From positions 8,618,001 through 8,682,000 of the forward strand of contig NC_083520.1 in assembly GCF_032362555.1 (NCBI RefSeq): a DNA stretch of 64,000 bases. Direction: 5' to 3'. Shown here one piece after another: positions 10,231 through 21,600 of the stretch. A model generated the notes under the pieces. That model was not told where the DNA came from and searched no databases. It saw only the letters and a program-made list of their open reading frames with translations. How positions within the stretch are numbered: the first letter of the stretch is position 1; every line of letters begins with the position of its first letter. The stretch is from Amyelois transitella. Taxonomy: Eukaryota; Arthropoda; Insecta; Lepidoptera; Pyralidae. The translations under genes were made by a program, and so were the position numbers.

Positions 10231-11127
10231 ATGTCTGAAAACAGCAGCCCTATTAAATATTTCTTCTGTGGTGGATTTGGTGGAGTGTGTACAGTCCTCG
10301 CAGGTCATCCAATGGACACAATTAAAGTAAGACTGCAGACTATGCCACTGCCCCAACCAGGGGAAGTAGCCTTGTACGCTGGCACTTGGGATTGTTTCAA
10401 GAAGACTATACAAAAGGAAGGTTTTCGTGGTCTGTACAAAGGTATGTCAGCACCACTGACTGGAGTCGCACCAATATTTGCTATAAGCTTCTTCGGTTTT
10501 GGTCTGGGCAAAACATTGATAAAAAGAGATGACAGCTCTCCACTGACGAAACCAGAACTATTTGCGGCTGGTGCATTTTCTGGGATCTTCACTACATCAA
10601 TCATGGCTCCGGGCGAACGCATTAAATGTTTGCTTCAAATTCAGCAGGGTGGAAATGCGCCCCAGAAATACAATGGCATGGTTGACTGTGCCAGGCAGCT
10701 ATATGCAGAGGGTGGAATGAGGAGTATATACAAAGGTAGTGTTGCTACCATTCTTAGAGATGTACCGGCCAGTGGAATGTACTTTATGACTTATGAATGG
10801 GTGAAAGAAGTACTTGTGCCAGAGGATGCTAGTAACAAGTTTAAATTGATGGCTACAATTGTGGCAGGAGGGTGTGCTGGTATAGCTAACTGGCTGGTGG
10901 GCATGCCGGCAGATGTCTTGAAAAGCAGATTGCAGACTGCACCTGAGGGAACATACCCCAATGGCATGAAAGATGTGTTCAAGCAACTGATGGAGAGAGA
11001 AGGCCCTACAGCACTTTACAAAGGAGTGGCACCAGTTATGATACGAGCGTTCCCTGCCAATGCTGCTTGTTTTGCGGGCTTTGAGCTTGCTGTGAGTTTC
11101 CTCAACTGGGTAGCACCAGGACTTTGA
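10231..11127 (+). CDS. colt: Mitochondrial carnitine/acylcarnitine carrier (SLC25A20; Drosophila colt homologue)
   Basis: Inner mitochondrial membrane antiporter that brings acylcarnitines into the matrix in exchange for free carnitine, feeding fatty acid beta-oxidation. The 298-aa protein has the usual length and the three tandem ~100-residue repeats of the SLC25 family. Each repeat carries the signature PX[DE]XX[KR]: [11 protein letters not shown] near 26-36, [11 protein letters not shown] near 127-137 and [11 protein letters not shown] near 225-235. The matching EGxxxLYKG-type ends follow each odd helix ([28 protein letters not shown]). The start is the first ATG in frame, in a good insect context (CTAAAATGTC). 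The coding region is one uninterrupted exon. An AATAAA follows 67 bp after the stop. The head-to-head neighbour is the SMARCAL1 gene. The colt/CACT subgroup is favoured over ornithine and other SLC25 carriers by overall similarity. Confidence 0.95.
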   Translation: MSENSSPIKYFFCGGFGGVCTVLAGHPMDTIKVRLQTMPLPQPGEVALYAGTWDCFKKTIQKEGFRGLYKGMSAPLTGVAPIFAISFFGFGLGKTLIKRDDSSPLTKPELFAAGAFSGIFTTSIMAPGERIKCLLQIQQGGNAPQKYNGMVDCARQLYAEGGMRSIYKGSVATILRDVPASGMYFMTYEWVKEVLVPEDASNKFKLMATIVAGGCAGIANWLVGMPADVLKSRLQTAPEGTYPNGMKDVFKQLMEREGPTALYKGVAPVMIRAFPANAACFAGFELAVSFLNWVAPGL

Positions 11128-11193
11128 TGTACTCAAACAAACCTTGTATAGAAATGTTCATATTATATGTAAGCGTTAATTTAGATAGTGAAG

Positions 11194-11199
11194 AATAAA
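11194..11199 (+). other. Polyadenylation signal of the carnitine carrier gene
   Basis: AATAAA lies 67 bp downstream of the carrier stop codon and is followed by T-rich and GT-containing sequence. It is the first canonical signal after the gene. Confidence 0.65.
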
Positions 11200-11787
11200 T
11201 CTGTTGATATTTATCAATTTTATCAACAAAGTTTTTAATATATTTTCCTTATACATGACAATTGTTTATGAAATATTAAACGAATCACAAAATGCACAAA
11301 TCAAAGTACTTTGCCATGTACATAGATATACATTTAGTGTAAAATGACTCGACTTTTGGAGAGCATTAATTTTATTTTGTATAGATGGAATATCTTGAAG
11401 ATGAAGAGGATGTGCGATGACTGAACAAGAACAATACTGCGTTACCATCCTGATTACTTATAGACAGTTATTTGTTACATAATTGTGATAATATTTAATA
11501 CAGGCATGAAACAAAGTGTTGTTATAGCCAGAGAAGTAATAAATAATATATTTTTCCTTGTATATTTCTTTTAAACCTCTGTTTCAGATGAAACATACCT
11601 ACATAAGTCATAAGGTTAAGTAAATTTTAATGGCATCAAAATAGTTCAGAAACACATTGAAGATGCACCAATGTTTTAGTTGGGCAAGGTGGACTAATTC
11701 CTAACAAAAACTTTTTGTGTTGAAAAGAAATGTGTGCTTGTATTGAAAGAGATTAAAAAAAATCTTAAATGATTAAAAGAAATTTAT
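11200..11787. other. Convergent intergenic region
   Basis: AT-rich sequence between the 3' ends of the plus-strand carrier and the minus-strand GPANK1-like gene. I see no gene, recognisable repeat or structured RNA in it. Confidence 0.5.
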
Positions 11788-11788
11788 T
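11783..11788 (-). other. Polyadenylation signal overlapping the GPANK1-like stop codon
   Basis: On the minus strand the stop is TGA and the next bases are ATAAA, so an AATAAA hexamer starts at the last base of the stop codon. If used, the 3' UTR would be only about 15-30 nt long. Use of this site is inferred. Confidence 0.5.
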
Positions 11789-12696
11789 CAGTAAAATTCT
11801 CGTCTAAAACGGATCTCCAAGTTTCTGTTCCTATGAAAGTCATTCGATTTATTTTGGCAACTTTGTTGAGGTATAGTAACTGATTGTTTACTTTTATGAT
11901 TTCCCAATCCTTTTCTATCCTTCTTTTGTAGAGTTCGGATAGGATACTTTTTGCCAGAACCATCTGGTCCCAATCCAGAATCCTTATCCCACCCCACTCT
12001 GAGCATCATTTGATAACCTTTATTTGTTTGAGGAATGACATAGCTAGTTGGTATTTTTTTGCCTTTAGATGCATTAATATTATGTAATGTAGATGACAAA
12101 TGTTCCACTTTATCTGCAAACTTTTTATTGCTACATATTTCACAAACATAGTCTTTTTTCAATTTAATTTCTTCATCTTTTATACTCAGAGTTTCAGTTC
12201 TTTTATTGCAGCTTAATAACAAATCAGCTAATATAATATTTTTATTCTTAATAACTAAACTATGTGCTGAATTTCCTGCTTTATCTCTGACTGATGTGTC
12301 AATATTTCGATTCAAGAGCTCTTTTACAGTTTCCACTGAATTAGCTTGGCATGCTATCATAAGTAAACTCCATCCGTATTCGTCTCGAACGTTTATCTTA
12401 TCTGGACAGCTATCTAACATATCTATTAGTTTGTGAACATCATTACACTGCACTGTTATGAACAAATCTTTGTCAGTTATGTTCACTTGTTCTCCTTTAC
12501 GTTTCCGACTTCTTGTTCGTGTGAACGGCAGTGATTGGTCATCAATATTGGCAGGCGCTGTAGGAACCTTGGCTTCTTGAACTTCCTCTAAGTAAATTCT
12601 CCTGACTTCTTCACCAGACAGATTTGGTTTCGGATAGATTTCTTTAACCTCATTTTGGGAAGACTTTACGAAGTTAGTGTATTTATTATTAAACAT
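11788..12696 (-). CDS. GPANK1: G-patch domain and ankyrin repeat-containing protein 1-like (GPANK1)
   Basis: 302-aa single-exon gene. The order of domains is diagnostic. A basic, disordered N-terminus with a KR-rich patch (RTRSRKRKGE, about 60-70) is followed by about two ankyrin repeats (75-165, with INVRDEYGWSLLMIACQ and TSVRDKAGNSAHSLV). A C2H2-like finger follows (CEICSNKKF...HLSSTLH, about 190-210), then a G-patch (about 226-270, GYQMMLRVGWDKDSGLG and RKGLG) and a basic tail. G-patch proteins usually activate DEAH-box RNA helicases, and ankyrin repeats bind proteins. The exact role of GPANK1 is poorly known, so an RNA-related nuclear function is inference. The start is the first ATG of the frame, and the 5' flank is AT-rich. 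It is convergent with the carnitine carrier gene and downstream of the zeste-like gene on the same strand. Confidence 0.88.
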   Translation of the reverse strand: MFNNKYTNFVKSSQNEVKEIYPKPNLSGEEVRRIYLEEVQEAKVPTAPANIDDQSLPFTRTRSRKRKGEQVNITDKDLFITVQCNDVHKLIDMLDSCPDKINVRDEYGWSLLMIACQANSVETVKELLNRNIDTSVRDKAGNSAHSLVIKNKNIILADLLLSCNKRTETLSIKDEEIKLKKDYVCEICSNKKFADKVEHLSSTLHNINASKGKKIPTSYVIPQTNKGYQMMLRVGWDKDSGLGPDGSGKKYPIRTLQKKDRKGLGNHKSKQSVTIPQQSCQNKSNDFHRNRNLEIRFRREFY

Positions 12697-13626
12697 TATT
12701 TAAGAAATAATTATATGAAGCGAAATACTATAGACTTATTTTAGTGAGAATTATCGAAACATAGGTACACAATAAAAGAAAAAATAATGAATACCTATGT
12801 CGTCAACGTCAATTCGAATGTCAAAACTGACATTTATTTTTTAGGTTTGACATTTACATGTAATCGTTGTAAAAATCATAATGCTTACAAGTGGCCTACA
12901 CACACAAATCTCAATAATCGCACTGATAGAATTATTAACACAAGTCTGTAAAAAAGTTACTACACGAATAGAAGTAACGTCCGATAGCTTTCACCAGGTC
13001 TGTTCAATAGATGTAGCAAAAGATTCGTTATTTAGCCATTAGCTTATACTCAAAGGATGTGCCTTTCGGAAAATAATTAAATTTGTTTCCAGCATAATTT
13101 ACATTTATTGCTTTACATTATTATTATGACAATACAATATTTAAAAACAACTTTAAAATAATACAGGTTTTCTCAGTAGTTTTATTTTAGAGTTCCCATG
13201 TTAAAGTCCATTCAACAAATCTTCATCATTTTTATGCAACATAAATTTTACAAGAAAAACGGACATGAACTTTAGTAAAAAAAATTGTAGGGTACCAAAG
13301 TTCACTAGAGCTTTTTCATAAATTTACTTTCATTCAATATTCTTACACAAATAAATTATGAAACTTAATACACAGTAGGGCTGTCTCACAGACACAATTA
13401 ATTAAACTTAGAATGACTTCTAATTCTGTTATATGCATTTAAAATGTCATGAACTTTCAATATTCACAGAATTAAAATCCAACAAACATATCATAAAGGA
13501 ATCAATCTCTTCCGTCCTGAATTTGTGATTTGTTAGGTTTACCTGTATTCATCACTCACTCTTTCTCGTGCACTCTTTCACTATTCTGACAATTCTAGCA
13601 AAAATATATCTTTCAACGCCAATACA
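12697..13626. other. Intergenic region between zeste-like and GPANK1-like genes
   Basis: Holds the 3' UTR of the zeste-like gene and the promoter and 5' UTR of the GPANK1-like gene, both on the minus strand. A minus-strand AATAAA at 13104-13109 could end the zeste-like transcript. I see no further gene or clear repeat. Confidence 0.45.
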
Positions 13627-14729
13627 TTATTTCGGTGATATCAAAGAATGATCCAATGCATCACCTCTGCTACTTGATGAAGCCCTGGACAACTCTTTAG
13701 CGATACTTTGCAAAGCATCAGCTTGTTCTTGCATAATTTTTAATTTCTGTTGCAAATAATCTTTTTTAAAATTCAAATAGTCCTGTTTCATTTGCAACTT
13801 CTTCTGCTCAGTGGCTACTAAACTATCACAGTTAAAATTACATCTGCTTGATTCCTCAGAACATCTATCTTTGGTAGCTATTTTGTTATGTGCCCTTGGT
13901 ATATCAAATACTTTTGATTCAGGAGGTGACTCTGGTTCACTAAAAGATCCTACTGAATCCAAGTCATTATTTACATCATTATTTAGTTCTAATGAGTTAT
14001 CCTGGCCCAATGTAACAAATTCTGTGGTCTCCTGATAATTGGTGGTAGATGAGACATTTTTTATCCCTAAGGCTTCTTGTTCAGCAGGAGTAAGGCTAAA
14101 CACAGAGGTTGGTAGTTCACCATTGCCTTCAGATTGACGTTTTTTCATGTTGGCACGAAGATCATGCCAAGTCTGAAAAGTTGAAGAGGAATAATTTATT
14201 ATGAACAATACTTGGATATTTTTACTATTGGTAAAATTTAAGTGCCATGTGGTTTCCTTCACCATTACAAAAAAGAATAGGACCACTCCATCTCTTTCCC
14301 ATGGATGTCGTAAAAGGCGACTGAGGGATAGGCTTATAAACTTGGGATTCCTCTTTTAGGCGATGGGCTAGCAACCTGTCACTATTTGAATCTCAATTCT
14401 ATCATTAAGCCAAATAGCTGAACGTGGCCATTCAGTCTTTTCAAGACTGTTGGCTCTGTCTACCCCGCAAGGGATATAGACGTGACCGAATGTATGTATG
14501 TTGAACATACAAATCTAACCTTCCTCCACTGTCTCCATGTTTTACGAGCTCCGTTTCCAGTTCCCCTAAAAGAGTTCAGCTCTTCGGCAATGCGTCTCCA
14601 TAATACTTGCGAGTCTTTGTATTTAAAACCTTCAGAAACTTTACAACTTATTAATTTAGGGTGGCGTGTAACTAATTCGATTAATTTTTTCTTTTGTTGT
14701 GGAGTTACCCGTCGGCCAAAACCTTCCAT
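13627..14729 (-). CDS. Zeste-like Myb/SANT-type DNA-binding protein (two exons)
   Basis: Exon 1 is 14729-14520 (70 codons) and exon 2 is 14172-13627 (181 codons plus stop), joined in phase 0 to give 251 aa. The spliced residues 5-100 form a Myb/SANT-like domain of the type in Drosophila zeste and many insect apontic-like or MSANTD regulators: the helix start VTPQQKKKLIELV, then W44 in QVLWRRIAEEL, the KTWRQWRK..TWHDLRANMKK helix and the SLTPAEQEALGI extension. The middle is acidic and Ser-rich (about 105-165). The C-terminus (about 185-240) is a Lys/Gln/Leu-rich predicted coiled coil, probably for self-association. This fits a sequence-specific nuclear DNA-binding protein. Paralogues are numerous in insects and some derive from transposons, so target and function are unknown. 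The only intron carries a repeat A insertion (14242-14502). Confidence 0.8.
14242..14502 (+). repeat. Repeat A copy, full length, in the zeste-like gene intron
   Basis: Head GTGCCATGTGGTTTCC through GACGTGACCGAATGTATGTATG. Antisense to the host gene and fills three quarters of its only intron. Confidence 0.9.
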
Positions 14730-15647
14730 TGTGCAATAATAATATTGAAGGATTAATAAACAAGGTACAATCTGTTAACTTTATGAAAAGGCAAAGTCCT
14801 TGTATGCTTGTTGCTTCAAATTTATAGTTTAACCACTTCCACATACATTCAACAATAAATAATATCAGAATAGTAGTAAAATCACAGATAAAATTGAAAA
14901 TTTCAATCAATTCACAAACAAAACTAATTACGATTACGATTGCCAAAGTCAATGAAATGTAAGTAGAGCTGACAATGACATTGATTAACGTAATTTGATC
15001 ATTCTATCCCACAAAATACAGAATGCTATGAATGGAACACAGGCAGATTTAAAAACGCTTTATATTTATGTCTGTGGAACATAAATCTTTTCACTAGAGC
15101 CTGTTATTGATGCTCTCAAATAGGAATATCTAAGATTATGGACGAAAAAATTATGACTATTGTAATGAAGTAAATAGCATTCAAAGAAAATATTTTGTAG
15201 TTTCATCACTATTTGCTTTTTTCAACAGTCATTTAAGCACTGAACTGAATAAAGCTATTAGGTTGGTGTGACTGACTGACTGAGACTGACTTGAAATTTA
15301 ATTGAATTTACTAACTTAATTTTATTAAAAATTTCGCATAGTACGATTAAAAAAAAATCTTAAAATAATAATTTGCTAAACGCAGCCGAACCGAATGTAT
15401 CTTCATTTCATCCATTTTGATTTGGCTTGGCTGTCAAAACAAAGCTGTCATTTACTTAGTTCCGTTGCGTTGCGCTGTGCATGGCCAGTGATCAGATCAA
15501 TTTCCAATTCAACACTATTCGCAACGAATGGTGGACGGAACGCGTCGGAAACGTAATTAACAATAATAAGGATATTGTAGTGTGTAATTATGATATGACA
15601 ACTATTTTCCAACATATAATTCTTTTGTGATATATTGTGAGCTAATA
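14730..15647. promoter_or_regulatory. Divergent 5' region of the zeste-like gene and NPC1
   Basis: 918 bp between the ATG codons of two head-to-head genes. The NPC1-proximal 230 bp is less AT-rich than the rest (for example GTTGCGTTGCGCTGTGCATG near 15464) and is the likeliest core promoter and 5' UTR. No TATA box stands out. Function is inferred from position. Confidence 0.5.
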
Positions 15648-18600
15648 ATGGCTGGTGTTTGTGCATATTTCTTACGATTTCTACCCGTCGTGGGGTGCCT
15701 TCTTCTGATTCATTTAGCAGAATATGTAAGTACCTACAAATATCTTTAATCTTTTGTTCTGCACTAACAAGTAGGTAACGCAAGCTATGGATAGGTTTAA
15801 CGAACAGGTAAGCGATCAAGGTGTTTTTGTATGATGGGTGGAATTTTCTCAAGAAGTGGAAGGAGGGACCACTTTCGATCTGTCATTCTTTTTTTATGTA
15901 CAGTCAACAACACTGTCAGACCTGAATAATATCGGGAATTAATAATAATGTAGCTCAATAAAAAATATTCTGAAATACGTTTCTGGCTAACAATGTAAAT
16001 ACTAACATTAACATTATTATTTGATTACACATTTGAATACAAATTAATATTTGATAAATTTAACATTTGATAAAAAAGTATAAAATAAAGTCATTAATAC
16101 AAACATATATCATGCCTCTTCCCCAGAAGGGCAGGCAGAGAACACATCTTTGCACTAAATGAAAACTAATAATGATCATGAGACAGATAATATCTAGCTT
16201 CATATTATAAAGCTCTCATTGTTAATTATAAGTTGCTAAAGGAAAACAACTATTTTATTTTGTTAATTGTAGGTATATTCTTATCTAGGAATTTTAATAC
16301 AATGTTATCATGGTTCTATAAAAACCTAGGTATGCATTCTAATTACATACATACATATGGTCACATCTATATCCCTTGCGGGGTAGATTCTAATTATGTT
16401 ATTGGATTTATAAGAATTTTAATTTGTTCTTATAATATTTGTTTCAGTAGTCAGAAATGTCATTTAGGTACATACATATACATATGGTCACGTCTATAAC
16501 CCTTGCGGGGTAGACAGAACCAATAGTCTTGACAGACTTATCAGTTGGCCTATCGGCCACATTCAGCTGCTCAGCTTAATGAGTTAATATTAGTACATAC
16601 ATATAATTATGTTTAATCCCTTGAAGGAAATTTAGATTGATTGTGCTGAGAACAGAAAATGTTTAATGATCTCTTAGTTGTTTTTTTATGGTGAACATGT
16701 TACCTTGCATGATTACTAGTGACTATATAAAAGCATGTTAAAATATGAATGATGGGAAGGTTGTTTCTTTTTCTTACTTCCCGAGGACTTGGTTTGCGCA
16801 ATTGGTCCACTCTCTCGCCATCCTTCTTGCATTGAGGGGCTGGATTCTCTTCACTCAAACCATCCTAGCTTCCTCAGGAATCGAAACGCCACCAATGGTG
16901 AGGAGCAGGCTGCGCTTAATTTCCTTAGGTTTCCCTTGAACATCCTTCTCATGGATGCAATGCTTTTCCACTACACACAAGAGAGGTGGGGTTAATGTTG
17001 ATTGTTGTTAGGCAGCTAGGTTAATTAGTGATTTATTACAACTTGCTCTGAAATCCATTTTATTTTAATTTACAAGGGTCATCAAATCTCTTGCACTTTT
17101 TGGTTTCATTTTTAATATTACCAAATTAAAAATGATACCAAAAATTTATACAATATTTTATCTATGTCTATTTATGATGAACAAAACATGTGGTGCGCTT
17201 TTTTTTTATGAAGTTTGTATTTAGAATTTCTATAGCTAACTGAAGCATGTTGCTTATAACTGGCTGTTTTTATATTATTTCTATTTCCATAACTATGTTA
17301 TTGCCATAAGTAATTGAATATAGATATCCATACATGTTTAGTGTTTGTTTTTTTTTATATCTTTTATCCATTTTGTTGGTGAATCCAAGCTTGTAATATT
17401 TATATGTTTATGTTGAATGATAGATGTATATTGAATGTTATTTTGAGTCATCTTAGACAAAGTTTCAATAATAGCTATTCCAGATAAAGATTTACTTCCC
17501 ATATTCATTATGGCTGACAGCACCCACTGTAAGATCAGAATGTGTCCTGTTCACTACCAAAACATAAATTGTAATGCATGTCAATCAATTTGAAACAGAA
17601 TTGACCACTTAAGATTAATTTATACCAATAACAAGACATACACTTCTAATTGATTCAGAAATAATCTAGAATGGACCCACATTCTATGTTTATTGCCTTA
17701 ATGGATCTCCCTTGGATGATTCTATTGTTGATAATTGTATGAATTACTTGTAATCAGTGACATCTATAGACTTTTGTTCATAGAAAATATATTTGCAATG
17801 AATTTATTTATCTCTTTGCAATTTTGGATAATTTAGGAAATTTAATCATATATGTATCATTAAGCCATACAGCTGAACATGGCCTTTCAGACTTTCGAGA
17901 CTGCTGTCTCTGGCTACTTTATCCTGTACTTGGCTCTGTCTACCTGTGATCTTATTCCTGCAGGCCTCTCAATACCTATATAAAATTGTGGAAGTGAGCA
18001 GAACTACAGAAATTATATGATATTTTTATATATCATAGCTGAGCCTAATTTCTGTAGTGGCTTTTATCTGATTGTCCATAGTCCACTTCTACATGATTTG
18101 GAAAAAAATATGCTGGTAATTGTGTTGTGACTAATGTGTACTCTTTCCGGTAACAAACTTATCTGCAATTTTTAATCTTAATTGTATTATGATGCGGACT
18201 ATTTCGTTTTATTATTATATGTCAATGCTTATCGTTTAGGATTTCCCTGTATTGACTTAGGACATTGTGTTCCTGTGTACATTTTATGTCTTTGTCTTTG
18301 GTAACTCCTTTGTGTCCTTATTCTATAATGTGGTATGGTATTAAGACCAGATAGAAAACAATACCACTTTCCAAAGTTGACCTTTTTATTCCGCCCACTG
18401 TACAAAGGGATGTGTTTGGTATTCTTTCAAAGATTATAATATACTTATAATATAGGAGAATCTTACCGAAATTACTCCGGTTTGAGACTTAGACTTGAAA
18501 AGATTTTTAACCTAATCTAGAACGAGACTAAACCTTATATTATTTGCGCCGTCATAAGATCTTGTAGGGCTTTAGCATTGTTGGTTGCCTCGTATTTCCA

Positions 18601-21600
18601 ACTTTAATTAAAGTTCAACCATTAAGTGATTGAGTTACTAATTAAATTACTCTTTTCATTATATTTTAAGAGATTTATCTCACAACGCAAAGAATTTCTT
18701 CCCACTTTCTCGTATCGATATCTCACGCAACTATGACGTTCAATTTTTCTGTTCAATTGTTCCTACTTAACTCTAAATGTTCATATATAACTAAATCTAG
18801 TTATTTGTGCCAGCTCCAGCCGGGTGGTTCGCGGCACCAATACAAAAAAGAGTAGGACCACTCCATCTCTTTCCCATGGATGTCGTAAAAGGCGACTAAG
18901 GGATAGGCTTACAAACTTGGGATTCTTTTTTAGGCGATGGGCTAGCAACCTGTCACTATTTGAATCTCAATTCTATCATTAAGCCAAATAGCTGAACGTG
19001 GCCATTCAGTCTTTTCAAGACTGGTGGCTCTGTCTACCCCGCAAGGGATATAGACGTGACCATGTGTGTGTGTGTAGTTATTTGTTTACATATTACATAG
19101 TTGACTGAACACAAAACTTGATAGACGAAATATATATGTCTCGAGTTTCAGGGTTCCTTAAACTACAAGGAACGCTTTTTCTCGTCATCATTAGTCTTAT
19201 AGTTGCTTAGAGTAGAATAGGATCATCTCGTCTTGTAGATATCGTAGATTAAGCCCACAGATTTAGGTAGGCACAGTGCATTAAAAATTGCCATGAAGGA
19301 TTTGTACGAGTATAAGGTAGGTAGCTGATCGTAAAAACTTTGCCAATTCACAGAATGTAATGAACGCTGACTGTCTTCAGTAGACTTTGACGTTAACCCT
19401 TGACTTTTGAACTTTAAGACAATTTTTAAGTTTTAAATAAACATTGCTTACTTAAAAATTATTGTAAAACGTGCAGAATCAATCATACATCGTAACCCGA
19501 CACGCACTTGGTTTAAAAACTCGAGTGGTCGTAATAAGCGGTTTTGTCCCCTCTAATTAACTATTTACGACTGTCAAGCCAAGGTCCACGATGAGTAGAG
19601 GAAAATTGATGTTTTAATTTTCTTTGGATACGGTACTTATTGTTTTTTTTTAGTATATGTATACTACATAGTACATACCACACCGTACAATAAAATAAAC
19701 AATATAGTCAATAGAAATGTCAAATTGTACTTAAAGCTATAAGTAATGATGTGTCGTGGTCTACATAGATGCAATACATATGAAAACATTATGTAACAGT
19801 AAACTGTGACATTGGCAGAATCACCGAAAGTCCGGTGGAAGCCATAATATAGAAAAGAAAGAAACAGTAAACTCTCATTGGAGGTTTGATTTATTTTGCG
19901 GCATCCAAGGGCAGAATATAAATTGGTCCTGTTTTACGTACTTAGGTAACCTAAAAGCATAATACATAATTATACTTGTTTCTTGGTTAATTAATGGTTC
20001 AAGGTTCACGTATGTATTATTAATTTACTTAGTTTGTGTTCATGGTGCGCCCTTTATGTTAAAGAATTAATATACTATGTAAACAAGTATTTCTAAAAAT
20101 AAGAAGTTGTCACAACACAAGGAAGGTCGCGCATCTGAATACCAAAATTACGTGACATAAAACCTTCTTCTTGTCAAACCTTTGTGGTTTAATTTGTATT
20201 GGAAATTATAAACTTTTTGAGCACATAATTATAAATAGTATTAATGTAAATATTATGTTTTAGCTGTTTAATCCAAGAAACCGATTCGTAATAATGATTA
20301 AATAATTAATTTACTTGCGCTAGACTGCATTTATTCATTATAAAAAGTTGCTCTGCTCAATACTGCATAAAGTTATTAAAAGATTGAAACAGTGTCTAAA
20401 TTTTGCATTTTAAAATAATACGACTTCCATTGTTGGTTCGTAGCACGGATAAAAACAGAAATAGGTAAACAAGCAAAACTAATTCATCACGAATTGCGGA
20501 AAAGCGATTGGTATCACTTGTAATCTACGTTTAAAATGATATTGTGTTTTAAAATGCGGATGTGTATGACACAGATATTTAAAAAAAAATACGCTGTAAT
20601 ACTTTTTAACCATAATGTTTCAAAGCATAGTCTTAGAACGAAATAAATAGGGCGGAACCTCATGGTATGGTATACTGTGGCTTGGTAGGTACCTACATAC
20701 AGACTAAAATCACGCCTCTACCCCGGAGGCGTAAGCTGAGACTTATATTTTTCCATTTGCCATGATCGCGTATATTATTTTCGCTTCATCCATATTAACT
20801 TAACTAATTTACATACATACATACATATTGTCACGTCTATATCCTTTGCGGGGAAGACAGAGCCAGCAGTCTTGAAAAGATTTAAAGGCCACGTTCAGCT
20901 GTATGTCTTTATGCATATAAAGCATAATTCCATAATTGAGATTCAAATAGTGGCAAGTTGCCGGTCCATCGCCTTCAAGAGGAATCCCAAGTTTATAAGC
21001 GTAATCACTAGTTTACATCGTTAAAAATGAAGAACTACTATTTTAATCTTCTCCCTCTAGGCTTTAACCCCGATTAAATTTCACTTTTCTAGAACCTAGA
21101 GCCTAAAACCCATTGTGCTTACAATAAGAAACAGTTCCCAAAACGTATACGTTTTGCACTTTTGTATTGTATTATTCCGTCTAAAACAAACAAGCAGTAC
21201 CTATTCCAGAGGTTTTCATACAAGTTCCCCACTCTTTTAATTCAGTTGCCAAGAGCGTTCGTGCGTCAGGTGATTATAATTGCTAATTCCACGTCTCGAA
21301 TCTCGAAGGTATCATTTCTCATTAAGTATGTATTGATTTTATAACAATAGCACCATTCTTATTTTAGCTATACGCTTTTAAAACTGAAGAGCGAAGTCAA
21401 TATTCTTTTTCCCGTTTCCAATTTTCATCACTTTATCTAGTATTCAATTTGAGATGGATCGAGTTGATTTTTACAAATATGTACAGAGTATAATTGCGAC
21501 TTTGGCTTACTTATATGTGTACCATACATATACAAGAATCACGTCTTTATCCCTTACAGGAAAGACAGAGCTATAATGGAAATAGTCTGGAGAACCCTAA

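Noticed and set aside
16745..16995. Two overlapping short frames in a less AT-rich patch of NPC1 intron 1
   Set aside because: Both frames are equally open and neither resembles a protein I know. Possibly an old transposon fragment, but not supportable as a gene.
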